A stretch of 41,930 nucleotides of DNA from Flavobacteriaceae bacterium (GCA_018623195.1 JAAZVY010000011.1:1-41930), one strand, 5' to 3'; counted from the stretch's first letter, positions 8,396-18,036 are shown. Translations and numbers: made by a program. Notes: generated from the sequence alone by a model not told the origin.

Positions 8396-9166
8396 TTAGA
8401 TTCCTGATTCTTTGAACCAGTTCATTAAAATTTCGTTGAAGAGGTCAGGATGCTCCATCATCGCTGCATGTCCACATTTATCCACCCAGTACAAAGAAGA
8501 GTTGGGTAGTAATTTGTGGAATTCTTCTGCTACTTCGGGAGGAGTAACCTTGTCGTTTTTCCCCCAAATGATACAAGTAGGTGCCTGGAATTTCGGAAGG
8601 TCCTTCGCCATGTTGTGTCGAATCGCACTTTTGGCAATCGCTAAGGTTTTGACCAGTTTACCGCGGTCATTAACCAGATCAAAAACCTCATCTACAATTT
8701 CCTTGGTAGCCACCTTTGGATCATAGAATACTTCTTCCGCTTTGTTTTTGATGTATTGGTAGTCTCCTCGTTTTGGATAAGAATCACCCATTGAGTTCTC
8801 GTAAAGACCTGAACTTCCTGTGATTACTAATGCCTCAACATTTTGAGGATAAAGTTTGGTATGAAGTAAACCGATATGCCCTCCAAGTGAATTACCGAGT
8901 AGGATCGCCTTTTCTAACCCGAGCTTTTTCATAAAGCGATCGATATAGTTAGCGAACTCTTTTACGGTAGTTTTTAAAAGGGGTAGGTCATATAAAGGTA
9001 GTACTGGAATAATTACTCGGTACCCATTGTTTGAGAAGTAATCAAACACCCCAGAAAAGTTACTAAGACCACCCATTAGTCCGTGGAGCACTATAATAGC
9101 CTTTCCTTTTCCCTGTTCGATAAACTCGAAATCTCCTATTGTCTGTGTGGCGTAGCCCTGTTGCAT
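8396..9166 (-). CDS. Alpha/beta-hydrolase fold protein, substrate unknown
   Basis: A 256-aa single-domain alpha/beta hydrolase. The oxyanion segment is LHGLMGG (27-33), the nucleophile elbow is GNSLGG with Ser93, and the likely acid and base are Asp205 (GKNDKVTP) and His233 (CGHAAMMEHP), so the catalytic triad is intact. No signal peptide is seen, so it is probably cytoplasmic. Similar proteins include meta-cleavage hydrolases, esterases and lipases; the sequence does not decide the substrate. It is the first gene of a two-gene unit with ysxC and is transcribed away from mraZ. Confidence 0.85.
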   Translation of the reverse strand: MQQGYATQTIGDFEFIEQGKGKAIIVLHGLMGGLSNFSGVFDYFSNNGYRVIIPVLPLYDLPLLKTTVKEFANYIDRFMKKLGLEKAILLGNSLGGHIGLLHTKLYPQNVEALVITGSSGLYENSMGDSYPKRGDYQYIKNKAEEVFYDPKVATKEIVDEVFDLVNDRGKLVKTLAIAKSAIRHNMAKDLPKFQAPTCIIWGKNDKVTPPEVAEEFHKLLPNSSLYWVDKCGHAAMMEHPDLFNEILMNWFKESGI

Positions 9167-9185
9167 AATTGGTTATTGCGAAAGC

Positions 9186-9193
9186 CAAATATA
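9186..9193 (-). promoter_or_regulatory. -7 box of the hydrolase-ysxC unit
   Basis: TATATTTG on the minus strand, a perfect TAnnTTTG, 19 bases before the hydrolase ATG. No clear -33 TTG at the usual distance. Confidence 0.55.
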
Positions 9194-9237
9194 GAAAATT
9201 AGCAGAACTATCCACCTTTTGATAACTTCTTCAAAAT

Positions 9238-9246
9238 TGTGGATAA
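9238..9246 (-). promoter_or_regulatory. Candidate DnaA box in the mraZ control region
   Basis: The plus strand reads TGTGGATAA, so the minus strand is TTATCCACA, a perfect match to the E. coli consensus DnaA box. A weaker, inverted 7-of-9 match (CTATCCACC) is at 9208-9216. It coincides with the first repeat of the presumed MraZ operator, so the match may be incidental. Confidence 0.35.
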
Positions 9247-9272
9247 ATGTGTGATAATGTGTAAAAAAGTGG
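9239..9272 (+). promoter_or_regulatory. Four-repeat MraZ-type operator
   Basis: Four direct repeats begin with GTG at 9239, 9249, 9259 and 9269: GTGG, GTGT, GTGT, GTGG, spaced exactly 10 bases. Known MraZ operators are arrays of TGGG- or GTGG-like repeats one DNA turn apart just upstream of mraZ. Here they sit over the position where the -33 element of the mraZ promoter should be, which suggests autoregulation of the dcw cluster. Confidence 0.65.
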
Positions 9273-9284
9273 TAATTTCATGGC

Positions 9285-9292
9285 TATATTTG
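9285..9292 (+). promoter_or_regulatory. -7 box of mraZ and the dcw cluster
   Basis: TATATTTG, a perfect TAnnTTTG, 16 bases before the mraZ ATG. There is no TTG at -33; that position is inside the GTG repeat array. Confidence 0.65.
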
Positions 9293-9308
9293 AAGAGAAA
9301 TCGAAAGT

Positions 9309-9770
9309 ATGACTCATTTAATCGGTCAATTTGAATGCAAGGCAGACGCTAAGGGGCGTGTCAATCTCCCTGTGGCGCTGAAGCAACAGCTTGTTCCGAT
9401 TTTAGAAAAGGGTTTTGTGCTGAAGAGGTCGGTGTTTCAAACCTGTCTCGAGCTTTATCCTAAAGAGGCATACGATGAGTTGATGATGAAAATCGTTGCT
9501 AAGAATCAGTTTAGTAGAAACTATGATACGTTTTTAAGAAACTTTTTAGCCGGTTCTCAAGAGGTGAGTATTGAGGAGCACGGAAGAGTTCAGATCCCCA
9601 AACCGCTCATCTCGTTTGCTCAAATCAAAAAGGAGGTTGTTTTAGCTTCGGCTATTAACCGAATTGAGATTTGGGACAAAGCTCGTTACGAAGCTGTATT
9701 GCAAGAAGGTCAGGATGTTTATGCTGATCTCGCCGAAGCTATTTTCTCTGACAATGACCAACTATCATAA
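9309..9770 (+). CDS. mraZ: Transcriptional regulator MraZ
   Basis: MraZ is a ring-forming DNA-binding protein with two AbrB-like half-domains; it binds repeats upstream of its own gene and tunes dcw expression. Both halves show the signature turn: DAKGRVNLPVAL around residue 15 and EEHGRVQIPKPL around residue 82, each DxxGR or ExxGR. Length 153 aa is standard. It is the first gene of the dcw cluster, preceded by a matching operator and -7 box. Its last 17 bases overlap rsmH in another frame, implying coupled translation. Confidence 0.95.
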   Translation: MTHLIGQFECKADAKGRVNLPVALKQQLVPILEKGFVLKRSVFQTCLELYPKEAYDELMMKIVAKNQFSRNYDTFLRNFLAGSQEVSIEEHGRVQIPKPLISFAQIKKEVVLASAINRIEIWDKARYEAVLQEGQDVYADLAEAIFSDNDQLS

Positions 9771-10674
9771 TCCAGTTTTATTGGAGGCTTGCATCGCAGG
9801 TCTTAATATTAAGCCGAATGGTGTCTATGTGGATGTCACCTTTGGTGGTGGGGGTCATTCTAGGGCTATTTTAGAAAAGCTTGGCGAATCAGGAAGATTA
9901 ATCGCCTTTGATCAAGATGAAGATGCCTTGTCTAATCGAATTGATGATTCGCGATTCACTTTAGTTCCTGCGAATTTTAAGAACCTTAGTGCTCATTTAC
10001 GTTTTTTAAACATCCGAAAGATTGACGGGTTGCTTGCTGACTTTGGTGTTTCTTCGCATCAGTTTGATCAAGCTGAGAGGGGTTTTTCTACGCGTTTTGA
10101 TGCACCGCTAGACATGCGGATGAATCAATCGATGGAGCGCAACGCACGCGATATTATTGCTGAATTTTCGGTGGAGGAGTTGGCTTCTTTGTTTAGGAAA
10201 TATGCCGATTTACCGAATGCTTATACTCTTGCTAAGGCTATTGAATCTGCGAGAGCTGCTGGTTCGATTGAAACCACCTTTGATCTGATTCAGAGTTTAG
10301 AGTCGGCCATCTACACTCCTAAGCGTAATCAGCAATTGGCTCAGGTGTTCCAAGCGATTCGAATCGAAGTGAATAAAGAGTTAGAGGTGATTGAATCGCT
10401 TCTAATGCAGTTAGGTAAGGTAATGGATCCAGGTGCTCGAGCAGTTTTCATAAGCTATCACTCTTTAGAAGATCGATTGGTTAAGAATTTTATTCGAAGC
10501 TCTCGATTTGAGGGTGAGGCTGAAAAGGATCATTTTGGAAATCCTAATGTAGATTTTAAAAAGGTGGGCGGGGTTCAAACGCCTTCAGAAAGAGAATTAT
10601 TAGAAAACACCCGATCGAGAAGTGCTAAACTGCGTGTTGCGCAGCGTATCGAAAATAAATACAGGTCGATATGA
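9754..10674 (+). CDS. rsmH: 16S rRNA (cytosine1402-N4)-methyltransferase
   Basis: RsmH (MraW) methylates N4 of C1402 in the 16S rRNA decoding centre using S-adenosylmethionine. Recognisable blocks: YHNPVLLEACIAGL at the N-terminus, the SAM loop VDVTFGGGGHSRAIL, FDQDEDAL, GLLADFGVSSHQFD, RGFSTRFDAPLDMRM, VFQAIRIEVNKEL and SYHSLEDRLVKNF. The frame is open 30 codons further upstream, but the ATG at 9754 is chosen, as it starts at the family's TNYHNPV. That gives 306 aa and an overlap of 17 bases with mraZ. The TGA stop overlaps the ftsL-like ATG by four bases. Confidence 0.96.
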   Translation: MTNYHNPVLLEACIAGLNIKPNGVYVDVTFGGGGHSRAILEKLGESGRLIAFDQDEDALSNRIDDSRFTLVPANFKNLSAHLRFLNIRKIDGLLADFGVSSHQFDQAERGFSTRFDAPLDMRMNQSMERNARDIIAEFSVEELASLFRKYADLPNAYTLAKAIESARAAGSIETTFDLIQSLESAIYTPKRNQQLAQVFQAIRIEVNKELEVIESLLMQLGKVMDPGARAVFISYHSLEDRLVKNFIRSSRFEGEAEKDHFGNPNVDFKKVGGVQTPSERELLENTRSRSAKLRVAQRIENKYRSI

Positions 10675-10979
10675 AACAATTTCTAATTGACTTGTTAAAG
10701 GGACATCCCTTGGTTAATGAAGAGGCTTATAAGAACTGGAGGTTCATCTTCTTTGTGCTGTTCCTTTTTATACTGATGATTTATGCTGCTCATCGTGTCG
10801 ATCAAAAGGTGGTTAAGATCGATGGTCTTAATCGCCAATTAAGCGCTCTTAGAAATGAGCATATAGATAATCGACAACGCATTCAAAAGGCGCGTCTAGA
10901 ATCAACACTGAGAAATCAATTGGCTCCTATCGGATTACAGCCGACCGATCAGCCACCATTAATACTCATCGTCGAATGA
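10671..10979 (+). CDS. ftsL: FtsL-like cell division protein
   Basis: A 102-aa bitopic membrane protein: a short cytoplasmic start, one membrane segment at about 23-41 (WRFIFFVLFLFILMIYAAH), then a polar, probably coiled-coil stretch at 43-85. FtsL bridges FtsQ and the FtsWI synthase in the divisome. The sequence is too divergent to place by motif; the call rests on size, topology and its position between rsmH and ftsI, where ftsL lies in most dcw clusters. It overlaps both neighbours by four bases (ATGA type). Confidence 0.8.
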   Translation: MKQFLIDLLKGHPLVNEEAYKNWRFIFFVLFLFILMIYAAHRVDQKVVKIDGLNRQLSALRNEHIDNRQRIQKARLESTLRNQLAPIGLQPTDQPPLILIVE

Positions 10980-12826
10980 AACAGAATGACACGCAACAAA
11001 TGATGATTCGAATCTATGCCGTTGCCGGTATATTGTTTCTGTTCGCTTTAGGGGTATTTTATCGTCTGGCGACGGTTCAGTTCGTGGAGCGAGAGGAATT
11101 AGAGCAATCTGCCTTAAACCAAAACCGAAAGATGGAAACCCTTGAAGCAAAGAGAGGTAATATCTATTCGGTAGATGGTGCCCTTTTAGCAACTTCAGTC
11201 CCGTCTTATCATGTTTATTTTGATCCGACTGTTGTTAAAGAGGATTCGTTTCATGCTGAATTGCGTGGCTTATCTGATTCCTTAGCAGTATTAACAAACA
11301 AGCCTTCGTCGCATTGGGTAAATTATCTAAGAAACGCGAGATCCTCTGGTGATCGATACGTTAGAATTGCTAGAGATTTAGATTATCGTCAATATGTCCG
11401 ATTAAATGAATTCCCAATTTTTGAGAGAGGAAGAGGTAGAGGAGGTTTGATCGTTGATATGAATATCGCTCGTAAAAAGCCATTGTCTCCACTCGCTGAC
11501 CGTTTGATCGGATACTACAAAGAAACCGGAGCCGATGAAATTAGAGTAGGAATTGAAGGGGCATTTAATGATCAAGTTTTAGAGGGGAAGCCAGGAATGC
11601 AAGAGGTTCAGCGAATTCAGAAAGGGCTTTGGAAGCCTGTGAGTCTAGATAATCGAATCGAGCCTGAAGATGGTAAAGATGTGGTGACTACTCTTAATAG
11701 TAACATTCAAGATATCGCGCATCAGGCTTTAAATAGTGTGCTGACGCGGTATAAGGCTGAAAAAGGAACGGTGATTGTAATGGATGTTAAATCGGGTGCT
11801 ATTCGAGCAATGTCTAACCTCACCAAATCTTCAGATGGAGTTTATACCGAACAACTGAATGATGCGGTTGGGGCGTTATACGAGCCCGGGTCCACATTTA
11901 AATTAATGAGTTTGGTGGCTGCTCTTGAAGATCGTAAAGTAGACACGAGTACTGTTTTCCATGCGCCATACGGTCATTATAAAGTATACGACCGAATCAT
12001 TCGCGACTCTCGTCATGGAGGCTATGGGGCAATTTCATTAGCTACTGCGTTTACGGTTTCTTCAAATACAGCGTTTGCAGAAATGATTCACGAAGGGTAC
12101 AAAGAGAATCCTGAAGCTTATGTGAATCGACTTTACAGCATGAAATTACATCAGCCATTAGACATTCCGATTGCTGGTGAAGCGTCTCCTAAAATTAGGT
12201 ACCCGGGTGAAAAAGGTTGGTCTGGGGTTTCCTTGGCTTTTATGTCTCACGGCTATGAAGTTTCTATGACTCCTTTACAAGTGCTATCGTATTACAATGC
12301 GATAGCTAATGATGGAGTCTATTTGAAGCCTCAATTTATTGAGCAGATCCGAAGAGGTAATCAGATTGAGAAGCAGTTCAAACCTGAAGTTGTACATCCA
12401 TCGATAGCAAGTAAAGCGACCTTGAGAAAAGTTCAACGCCTACTTCGGGATGTAGTAGAGAAGCCTTTTGGGACAGCTCATAAGCTTTATGATCCTTATT
12501 TCTCAATGGCGGGTAAAACCGGGACTTCCCAAGTAGGTTATCAGAAAGGAAAAGATGAGGTCGATTATGTTTCTTCCTTCGCAGGTTATTTCCCCGCAGA
12601 TAATCCTCAATACTCGTGCATCGTAGTGGTGCATCGTCCTGACAAGAACGATAAGATCTATGGCGCTGATGTTGCAGGACCCGTATTTAAATCGATTGCT
12701 CAAAAGATTTATGCAACCTCTCCGCATAAAGAAGTAATTCAATTAGATAAGCAATTTGCACTACTTAACGTGCTGTCGCCTTCAGTTACTTCGACTGAAT
12801 CAAAACAACTTAGAAATCGCAGGTAA
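10976..12826 (+). CDS. ftsI: Division-specific transpeptidase (penicillin-binding protein 3, FtsI)
   Basis: FtsI cross-links septal peptidoglycan. An N-terminal membrane anchor (about 11-31) is followed by the dimer or pedestal domain with the EAKRGNIYSVDG segment (57-68), then the penicillin-binding domain: STFK with Ser306 as acyl-enzyme nucleophile, SSN at 362-364, and AGKTGTSQ further on. All three active-site motifs are intact. The 616-aa protein ends shortly after the transpeptidase domain; I see no PASTA domain, which several Bacteroidota FtsI proteins carry at the C-terminus. Start overlaps the ftsL stop by four bases, and the stop shares one base with murE. Confidence 0.93.
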   Translation: MKQNDTQQMMIRIYAVAGILFLFALGVFYRLATVQFVEREELEQSALNQNRKMETLEAKRGNIYSVDGALLATSVPSYHVYFDPTVVKEDSFHAELRGLSDSLAVLTNKPSSHWVNYLRNARSSGDRYVRIARDLDYRQYVRLNEFPIFERGRGRGGLIVDMNIARKKPLSPLADRLIGYYKETGADEIRVGIEGAFNDQVLEGKPGMQEVQRIQKGLWKPVSLDNRIEPEDGKDVVTTLNSNIQDIAHQALNSVLTRYKAEKGTVIVMDVKSGAIRAMSNLTKSSDGVYTEQLNDAVGALYEPGSTFKLMSLVAALEDRKVDTSTVFHAPYGHYKVYDRIIRDSRHGGYGAISLATAFTVSSNTAFAEMIHEGYKENPEAYVNRLYSMKLHQPLDIPIAGEASPKIRYPGEKGWSGVSLAFMSHGYEVSMTPLQVLSYYNAIANDGVYLKPQFIEQIRRGNQIEKQFKPEVVHPSIASKATLRKVQRLLRDVVEKPFGTAHKLYDPYFSMAGKTGTSQVGYQKGKDEVDYVSSFAGYFPADNPQYSCIVVVHRPDKNDKIYGADVAGPVFKSIAQKIYATSPHKEVIQLDKQFALLNVLSPSVTSTESKQLRNRR

Positions 12827-14283
12827 TGAAGACACTTAAGGATTTACTTTATGGGATATCTCTAGAGCGAGTTGAGGGGAGTACTTCTGCTACGATTACT
12901 TCTATTGCATTTGATTCGCGTAAGGTATCTGATGGGTCCATGTTCGTCGCGGTTCGTGGGGTGCAAGTTGATGGTCACGATTTCATTGATAGCGCCATCG
13001 ATAATGGGGCTTCGGTAATTGTGGCTGAAGAAATACCTGCCATTCTAAAGACGGGAATTGTTTATGTTCAGACCCATTGCACAAGAGAGGCACTTTCAAT
13101 GATTGCTGCTAATTACTATGGTAATCCAAGTAAGGATATGCGTGTTGTTGGAGTAACTGGAACCAATGGTAAGACTACGATAGCTACCTTACTTTATCAA
13201 CTTTTTACCGAGTTAGGTTATAGCTGTGGATTACTCTCTACGGTAGAAGTTAGGGTAGCTGGTAAAATATTTACAGCCACTCATACTACTCCAGATCCTT
13301 TGCAGATTCAATCCTATATCGCCCAAATGAGAGATGCGGGTGTAGCTTATTGCTTTATGGAGGTTAGCTCGCACGGGATCGATCAAAAAAGAGCAAAGGG
13401 TATTCAATTTGACGGAGCATTGTTTACCAATTTATCTCATGATCATTTAGACTATCATAAAGATTTCGCTAGCTACAGAGACGTAAAGAAAAGTTGGTTT
13501 GATCACCTGCCAAAATCGGCGTTTGCAATCAGCAATAACGATGATAAAAATGGGGCTATTATGCTTCAAAACACGGTGGCTCAGAAGCGCTTTTACGGTC
13601 TTCATTCGCTATGTGATTATAAGGCTTCGGTGGTTGAAATGCGTTTTGATGGAATGTTGCTCCGTATTGAAGGAAAAGAACTTTGGACTCGTTTAACGGG
13701 CCGATTCAATGCATATAACTTGTTACTGGTGTATGGTGCTGCGATAGAATTAGGTGTAGCCAAAGATGAACTCTTAACCGCTATGACTAATTTACAGCCA
13801 GCTCCTGGTCGTTTAAATTGGGTGAACGGCGCTAATGGAGTCTACGGCGTTGTTGATTTTGCACACACTCCAGATGCCCTCGAAAATGTTTTAGATTCGA
13901 TTAATGCCATTCGAACCCACAACGAATCGCTAATCACGGTTGTAGGTTGTGGAGGAGATAAGGATCGCGCCAAGCGTCCTAAAATGGGTGCAATTGCTGC
14001 CCGATTAAGCTCTAAGGTGATTATTACCTCAGATAATCCGAGAAGTGAAGATCCTAAATTGATTGCCGACGCCATGTTTGAGGGCGTTTCTGTAGAGCAT
14101 CGTTCTAAAGTATTTATTCAGCTCGACCGAGCTGAGGCGATTCGTATGGCGGTTGCTTTGGCTAGTCCTGGTGACGTTGTTGTTGTAGCTGGTAAAGGTC
14201 ATGAAACCGAACAAATCATAGGGGAAAAGCGAATTCCTTTTAGTGATTACGAACAATTGTCTAATTCCTTAAACCCTAGATAG
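12826..14283 (+). CDS. murE: UDP-MurNAc-L-Ala-D-Glu:meso-diaminopimelate ligase
   Basis: MurE adds the third residue of the peptidoglycan stem peptide. The ATP loop is [10 protein letters not shown] (GTNGKT at 112-117). The C-terminal domain has DNPRSEDP, the motif that family studies tie to meso-diaminopimelate rather than lysine, so the wall is predicted to be DAP-type. TTPDPLQIQ and [10 protein letters not shown] are the substrate-binding segments, and YRDVKKSWF holds the lysine that is carbamylated in the family. Length 485 aa is typical. ATG overlaps the ftsI stop by one base; the TAG stop overlaps the mraY GTG by one base. Confidence 0.96.
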   Translation: MKTLKDLLYGISLERVEGSTSATITSIAFDSRKVSDGSMFVAVRGVQVDGHDFIDSAIDNGASVIVAEEIPAILKTGIVYVQTHCTREALSMIAANYYGNPSKDMRVVGVTGTNGKTTIATLLYQLFTELGYSCGLLSTVEVRVAGKIFTATHTTPDPLQIQSYIAQMRDAGVAYCFMEVSSHGIDQKRAKGIQFDGALFTNLSHDHLDYHKDFASYRDVKKSWFDHLPKSAFAISNNDDKNGAIMLQNTVAQKRFYGLHSLCDYKASVVEMRFDGMLLRIEGKELWTRLTGRFNAYNLLLVYGAAIELGVAKDELLTAMTNLQPAPGRLNWVNGANGVYGVVDFAHTPDALENVLDSINAIRTHNESLITVVGCGGDKDRAKRPKMGAIAARLSSKVIITSDNPRSEDPKLIADAMFEGVSVEHRSKVFIQLDRAEAIRMAVALASPGDVVVVAGKGHETEQIIGEKRIPFSDYEQLSNSLNPR

Positions 14284-15482
14284 TGCTTTACACCTTATTT
14301 GACTTTTTAGATCGAATGTATGATTTGCCTGGAGCAAGTCTATTTCGATTCTTATCGTTTAGAGCGGCTTTAGCTACAGTTATTAGTCTACTTATCGGGA
14401 TTGTTTTTGGTAGAAGTGTCATTGATTTTCTGAAAAGAAAACAAATCGGTGAAACTATCCGCGATCTTGGTCTCGAGGGACAAACCCAAAAAGCAGGTAC
14501 TCCGACCATGGGCGGGCTGATTATCATCGGATCGACACTGATTCCTGTTCTATTGTTTGCAGATCTTACCAATATTTACATTCAGCTTCTCATTCTATCG
14601 ACATTGTGGATGGGAGTAATCGGTTTTATTGATGATTACATCAAAAAATTTAAGAATGATAAGGACGGCTTAAAAGGCAAGTTTAAAGTTTTAGGTCAAG
14701 TCATTTTAGGAGGGGTTGTTGGAGCGGTGTTGTATTTTCATCCGCATGTAACCTTAAAGAAAGAGGTGGAAGGAGTTCTTTTAAAAGATGCTCCGGAGAT
14801 TAAGGCGGTAATGACTAATATTCCGTTTTTCAAGAACAATGAACTTGATTACACTGACCTACTTACCAGTATTGATCCTTCACTGGCTCATTTAGGCTGG
14901 CTCATATTTATTCCTGTCGTTATTTTCATCGTCACTGCTGTTTCAAATGGCGCCAACCTTACCGATGGAATTGACGGTCTTGCCGCCGGTAGTTCTGCTA
15001 TTATAATGCTTGCGTTATTGGTGATGGCTTGGGTTTCTGGAAACTTTTTATTTGCTGACTATCTCAACATTTTCTATCTCCCGAGAGTAGGTGAGGTAGT
15101 TGTTTTTTCTGGAGCCTTTATCGGAGCCTTAATAGGTTTTATGTGGTACAATACCTATCCGGCCCAGGTTTTTATGGGTGATACAGGAAGTTTAACCATA
15201 GGTGGTGTGATTGCCGTAATCGCAATTATTGTTCGCAAAGAATTACTCGTTCCTGTTCTGTGTGGAATTTTCTTTGCAGAATCCCTCTCTGTTATGCTTC
15301 AGGTCGGATACTTCAAGTACTCGCGAAAAAAATATGGTACTGGACGTCGCATTTTTCTTATGGCCCCTTTACATCATCACTATCAAAAGAAGGGATATCA
15401 TGAAAGTAAAATTGTGATGCGATTTCTAATCGTTGGGATTCTTTTGGCAGTTCTCAGCATCGTAACACTGAAAATTAGATAA
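14283..15482 (+). CDS. mraY: Phospho-MurNAc-pentapeptide translocase (lipid I synthase)
   Basis: MraY is an integral membrane enzyme that links phospho-MurNAc-pentapeptide to undecaprenyl phosphate, giving lipid I. Signature segments are [18 protein letters not shown] (the DDY active-site aspartates), [18 protein letters not shown] and [10 protein letters not shown], on a hydrophobic background of about ten helices. At 399 aa it is longer than E. coli MraY (360 aa), mostly through an insert around residues 155-190 between two membrane segments. Translation starts at GTG, 14283, whose first base is the last base of the murE TAG. Confidence 0.96.
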   Translation: MLYTLFDFLDRMYDLPGASLFRFLSFRAALATVISLLIGIVFGRSVIDFLKRKQIGETIRDLGLEGQTQKAGTPTMGGLIIIGSTLIPVLLFADLTNIYIQLLILSTLWMGVIGFIDDYIKKFKNDKDGLKGKFKVLGQVILGGVVGAVLYFHPHVTLKKEVEGVLLKDAPEIKAVMTNIPFFKNNELDYTDLLTSIDPSLAHLGWLIFIPVVIFIVTAVSNGANLTDGIDGLAAGSSAIIMLALLVMAWVSGNFLFADYLNIFYLPRVGEVVVFSGAFIGALIGFMWYNTYPAQVFMGDTGSLTIGGVIAVIAIIVRKELLVPVLCGIFFAESLSVMLQVGYFKYSRKKYGTGRRIFLMAPLHHHYQKKGYHESKIVMRFLIVGILLAVLSIVTLKIR

Positions 15483-16840
15483 TGCTCAGTCCTGACAGTT
15501 ACATAGTAGTCTTAGGCGCCGGCGAAAGCGGGGTAGGTGCTGCTATGCTTGCCAAGAAAAAGGGCTTTAAGGTATTTGTTTCTGATCGTTCGAATATCAC
15601 TCCTAATTATAAGCAGCAATTAGAGGAATGTTCAATCGCTTTCGAGGAAGGGACCCATACTCTTGATAAGATTCTTCATGCTGATTTGGTAATCAAAAGC
15701 CCTGGGATACCTGATAAAGCTCCTCTTGTACAAGAGCTATTGAATAATGGTGTATCTGTTATCTCTGAAATTGAGTGGGGATACTATTTTCTGGAAGGAG
15801 GAGAGGTAATTGCAATTACCGGTACCAACGGTAAGACTACAACCGCAACGCTTACACATCATATCCTTAAAAGTGTTCATTCAAATACCCTTTTAGCGGG
15901 CAATATTGGAGACAGCTTTGCCGCTGCAGTTGCCGAACAGCCTACAGCTAGCTATGTCTTAGAGGTAAGTAGTTTTCAATTGGACGGAATCGATCAGTTT
16001 AGACCGGATATTGCTGTGCTTACCAATATTACGCCAGATCATCTCGATCGCTATGACAATTCTTTCGAGAATTATATCGGTTCAAAGATGCGAATTGTAA
16101 AAAACCAAACGGCAGAGGACTTTTTCATTTACGATGCCGATGATGCGGTAATCGCTAAAGAAGTAGAGAGCAGATCGGGTGAAATTGCTGCACGACTAAT
16201 TCCGTTCAGTTGTGAAAAGAAATTAAATGAAGGAGCCTTTTTAGAGGCTGACCTTTTGAAAATAAATATTGACAATCAAACATTTACTATGGAAACGTCA
16301 AAGATTCCGATTCAAGGAAAACACAATCTTAAAAACACCATGGCAGCCTCAACTGTTGCTATGATTAAGAACATTCGACGCGAGGCGATTAAGCAAAGTA
16401 TTGAGGGGTTCACCGGTGTTACTCACCGAATGGAGGTTTTTGAAGAGTTTTCTGGAGTTCGATTCATTAACGACTCTAAGGCGACCAATGTGAACGCCAC
16501 CTATTTCGCTTTAGAATCGGTAAAAAGACCGGTTATCTGGATTGCTGGAGGTGTAGATAAGGGTAATGATTATTCAGCACTCATGCCGCTAGTTCGAGAG
16601 AAAGTAAAGGCCATTCTTTGTATTGGTGTTGATAATCAAAAGATCATAGACACCTTTGGGAAGGTAGTTTCTGAAATTCATGAGCTATCCACCTTTGAGG
16701 ATACGGTTGCCTTAGCCATGCGCTTTGCTGAGCGAGGGGATACCGTGATGTTATCACCCGCATGTGCAAGCTTTGATCGATTTAAGAATTATGAGGATAG
16801 AGGAGAGCAGTTTAAGAAAGTAGTTAGATCTCTAGATTAA
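15482..16840 (+). CDS. murD: UDP-MurNAc-L-Ala:D-Glu ligase
   Basis: MurD adds D-glutamate to UDP-MurNAc-L-alanine in the cytoplasm. N-terminal nucleotide-type fold LGAGESGVGAA (11-21), ATP loop [10 protein letters not shown] (GTNGKT at 114-119), VLEVSSFQLD, LTNITPDHLDRYD and, in the C-terminal domain, FINDSKATN, a MurD hallmark. The 452-aa length is standard. Its ATG shares a base with the mraY stop, and its stop overlaps the ftsW ATG by one base. Confidence 0.96.
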   Translation: MLSPDSYIVVLGAGESGVGAAMLAKKKGFKVFVSDRSNITPNYKQQLEECSIAFEEGTHTLDKILHADLVIKSPGIPDKAPLVQELLNNGVSVISEIEWGYYFLEGGEVIAITGTNGKTTTATLTHHILKSVHSNTLLAGNIGDSFAAAVAEQPTASYVLEVSSFQLDGIDQFRPDIAVLTNITPDHLDRYDNSFENYIGSKMRIVKNQTAEDFFIYDADDAVIAKEVESRSGEIAARLIPFSCEKKLNEGAFLEADLLKINIDNQTFTMETSKIPIQGKHNLKNTMAASTVAMIKNIRREAIKQSIEGFTGVTHRMEVFEEFSGVRFINDSKATNVNATYFALESVKRPVIWIAGGVDKGNDYSALMPLVREKVKAILCIGVDNQKIIDTFGKVVSEIHELSTFEDTVALAMRFAERGDTVMLSPACASFDRFKNYEDRGEQFKKVVRSLD

Positions 16841-18036
16841 TGAAAAACGCACTGAGCTTACTTAGAGGAGATCGTACCATTTGGGCACTTACTGTGCTGT
16901 TAGCGATTCTTTCTTTCTTGCCAGTGTACAGTGCTGGGACACAAATTCATTTTAGTGAGTCTAGCTCGGTGATTAGCACCCTTCTGTTTAAACATATGTT
17001 TTTATTGATAGCAGGGTTTGGACTTATTGGTCTAACACACTATTTGCCTATTGAACGTATAGCTATGATCGCTTGGTTGTTGTTGATTCCTTCCTTGTTA
17101 TTATTAGCCTACACACTAACTCTTGACACTTCTTTTGGGGGGGTGAGTGCCAAACGGTGGATTAAAGTGCCCTTGCTAAACATGAATTTCCAACCATCCA
17201 CCTTATCTAGTGTGTTGTTGATGGTTTGCGTAGCAAGTTATTTGGCCAAAGTTAAAGGTACTACCGTTCGTTTTCGAGATAGTATTTTACCTCTTTGGAT
17301 TCCAATTTTTACAACCGTTATTCTCGTAGTTGGGCAAAACTTCTCGACGGCTGCACTTATTGGGTTTAATGCTTTTATGCTTTGCTTTATGGGGGGCTAT
17401 CCGTTGAAGTATCTCATGGCTATAGGTATTTCAATAACTGCTGGAGCAGCGCTTTTTTTCACGATATTATTGACTTCTCCTGAAGTAATCCCTTCTGATC
17501 GGGCAATTACATGGAAGAATAGAGTTGAGTCGTTCATACATCCTGAATTGGCCACAGATGACAGTCGCCATCAGATAACCCTGGCAAAAATTGCAGTGGC
17601 AGAGGGCGGTGTTTTCGGGAAAGGCGCAGGAAAAAGTGTTATTAAGAATAGAATTTCTCAGAGCACCTCTGATTTTATCTATGCCATTATCGTAGAGGAG
17701 TATGGACTAATTGGAGGGTTATTCATTCTTTTAATTTATATCCTATTTCTCTTTCGTATCACAATACTAGCCTATGCAGCCACTTCAGTGTTTGCTAAGC
17801 TGTTGATTGTAGGACTTGGGCTTCCAATCGTGTTTCAGGCGTTTTTGAACATGGCAGTGGTTGTTGAGCTAGTACCGGTTACAGGTCAACCTTTACCGCT
17901 GATTAGTATGGGGGGAACTTCTATTTGGATGACTTGTATTGCAATAGGTATTGTGCTCAGTGCAACCAGCCATACCAAGAAAAAGGAGAAGCTCACAGAT
18001 TCCGAATTCTCTATCAAAAATCTAAGTCGTAAATGA
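16840..18036 (+). CDS. ftsW: Septal peptidoglycan glycosyltransferase FtsW (SEDS family)
   Basis: SEDS proteins polymerise lipid II into glycan strands; FtsW does so at the septum with FtsI. The 398-aa protein is highly hydrophobic, with about ten predicted membrane segments. SEDS blocks are KRWIKVP in the first third, AEGGVFGKGAGKSV, ISQSTSDFIYAIIVEEYG (including the extracellular Asp-Phe-Ile-Tyr segment), and VTGQPLPLISMGGTS near the C-terminus. FtsW rather than RodA is inferred from its place between murD and murG and the presence of ftsI in the cluster. The stop overlaps murG by four bases. Confidence 0.93.
   Translation: MKNALSLLRGDRTIWALTVLLAILSFLPVYSAGTQIHFSESSSVISTLLFKHMFLLIAGFGLIGLTHYLPIERIAMIAWLLLIPSLLLLAYTLTLDTSFGGVSAKRWIKVPLLNMNFQPSTLSSVLLMVCVASYLAKVKGTTVRFRDSILPLWIPIFTTVILVVGQNFSTAALIGFNAFMLCFMGGYPLKYLMAIGISITAGAALFFTILLTSPEVIPSDRAITWKNRVESFIHPELATDDSRHQITLAKIAVAEGGVFGKGAGKSVIKNRISQSTSDFIYAIIVEEYGLIGGLFILLIYILFLFRITILAYAATSVFAKLLIVGLGLPIVFQAFLNMAVVVELVPVTGQPLPLISMGGTSIWMTCIAIGIVLSATSHTKKKEKLTDSEFSIKNLSRK

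Noticed and set aside
9167-9308. Chromosome origin, because of the DnaA box and A/T-rich stretch
   Set aside because: Only one perfect and one weak box, no dnaA, dnaN or origin-type repeats nearby; the GTG periodicity fits an MraZ operator better.
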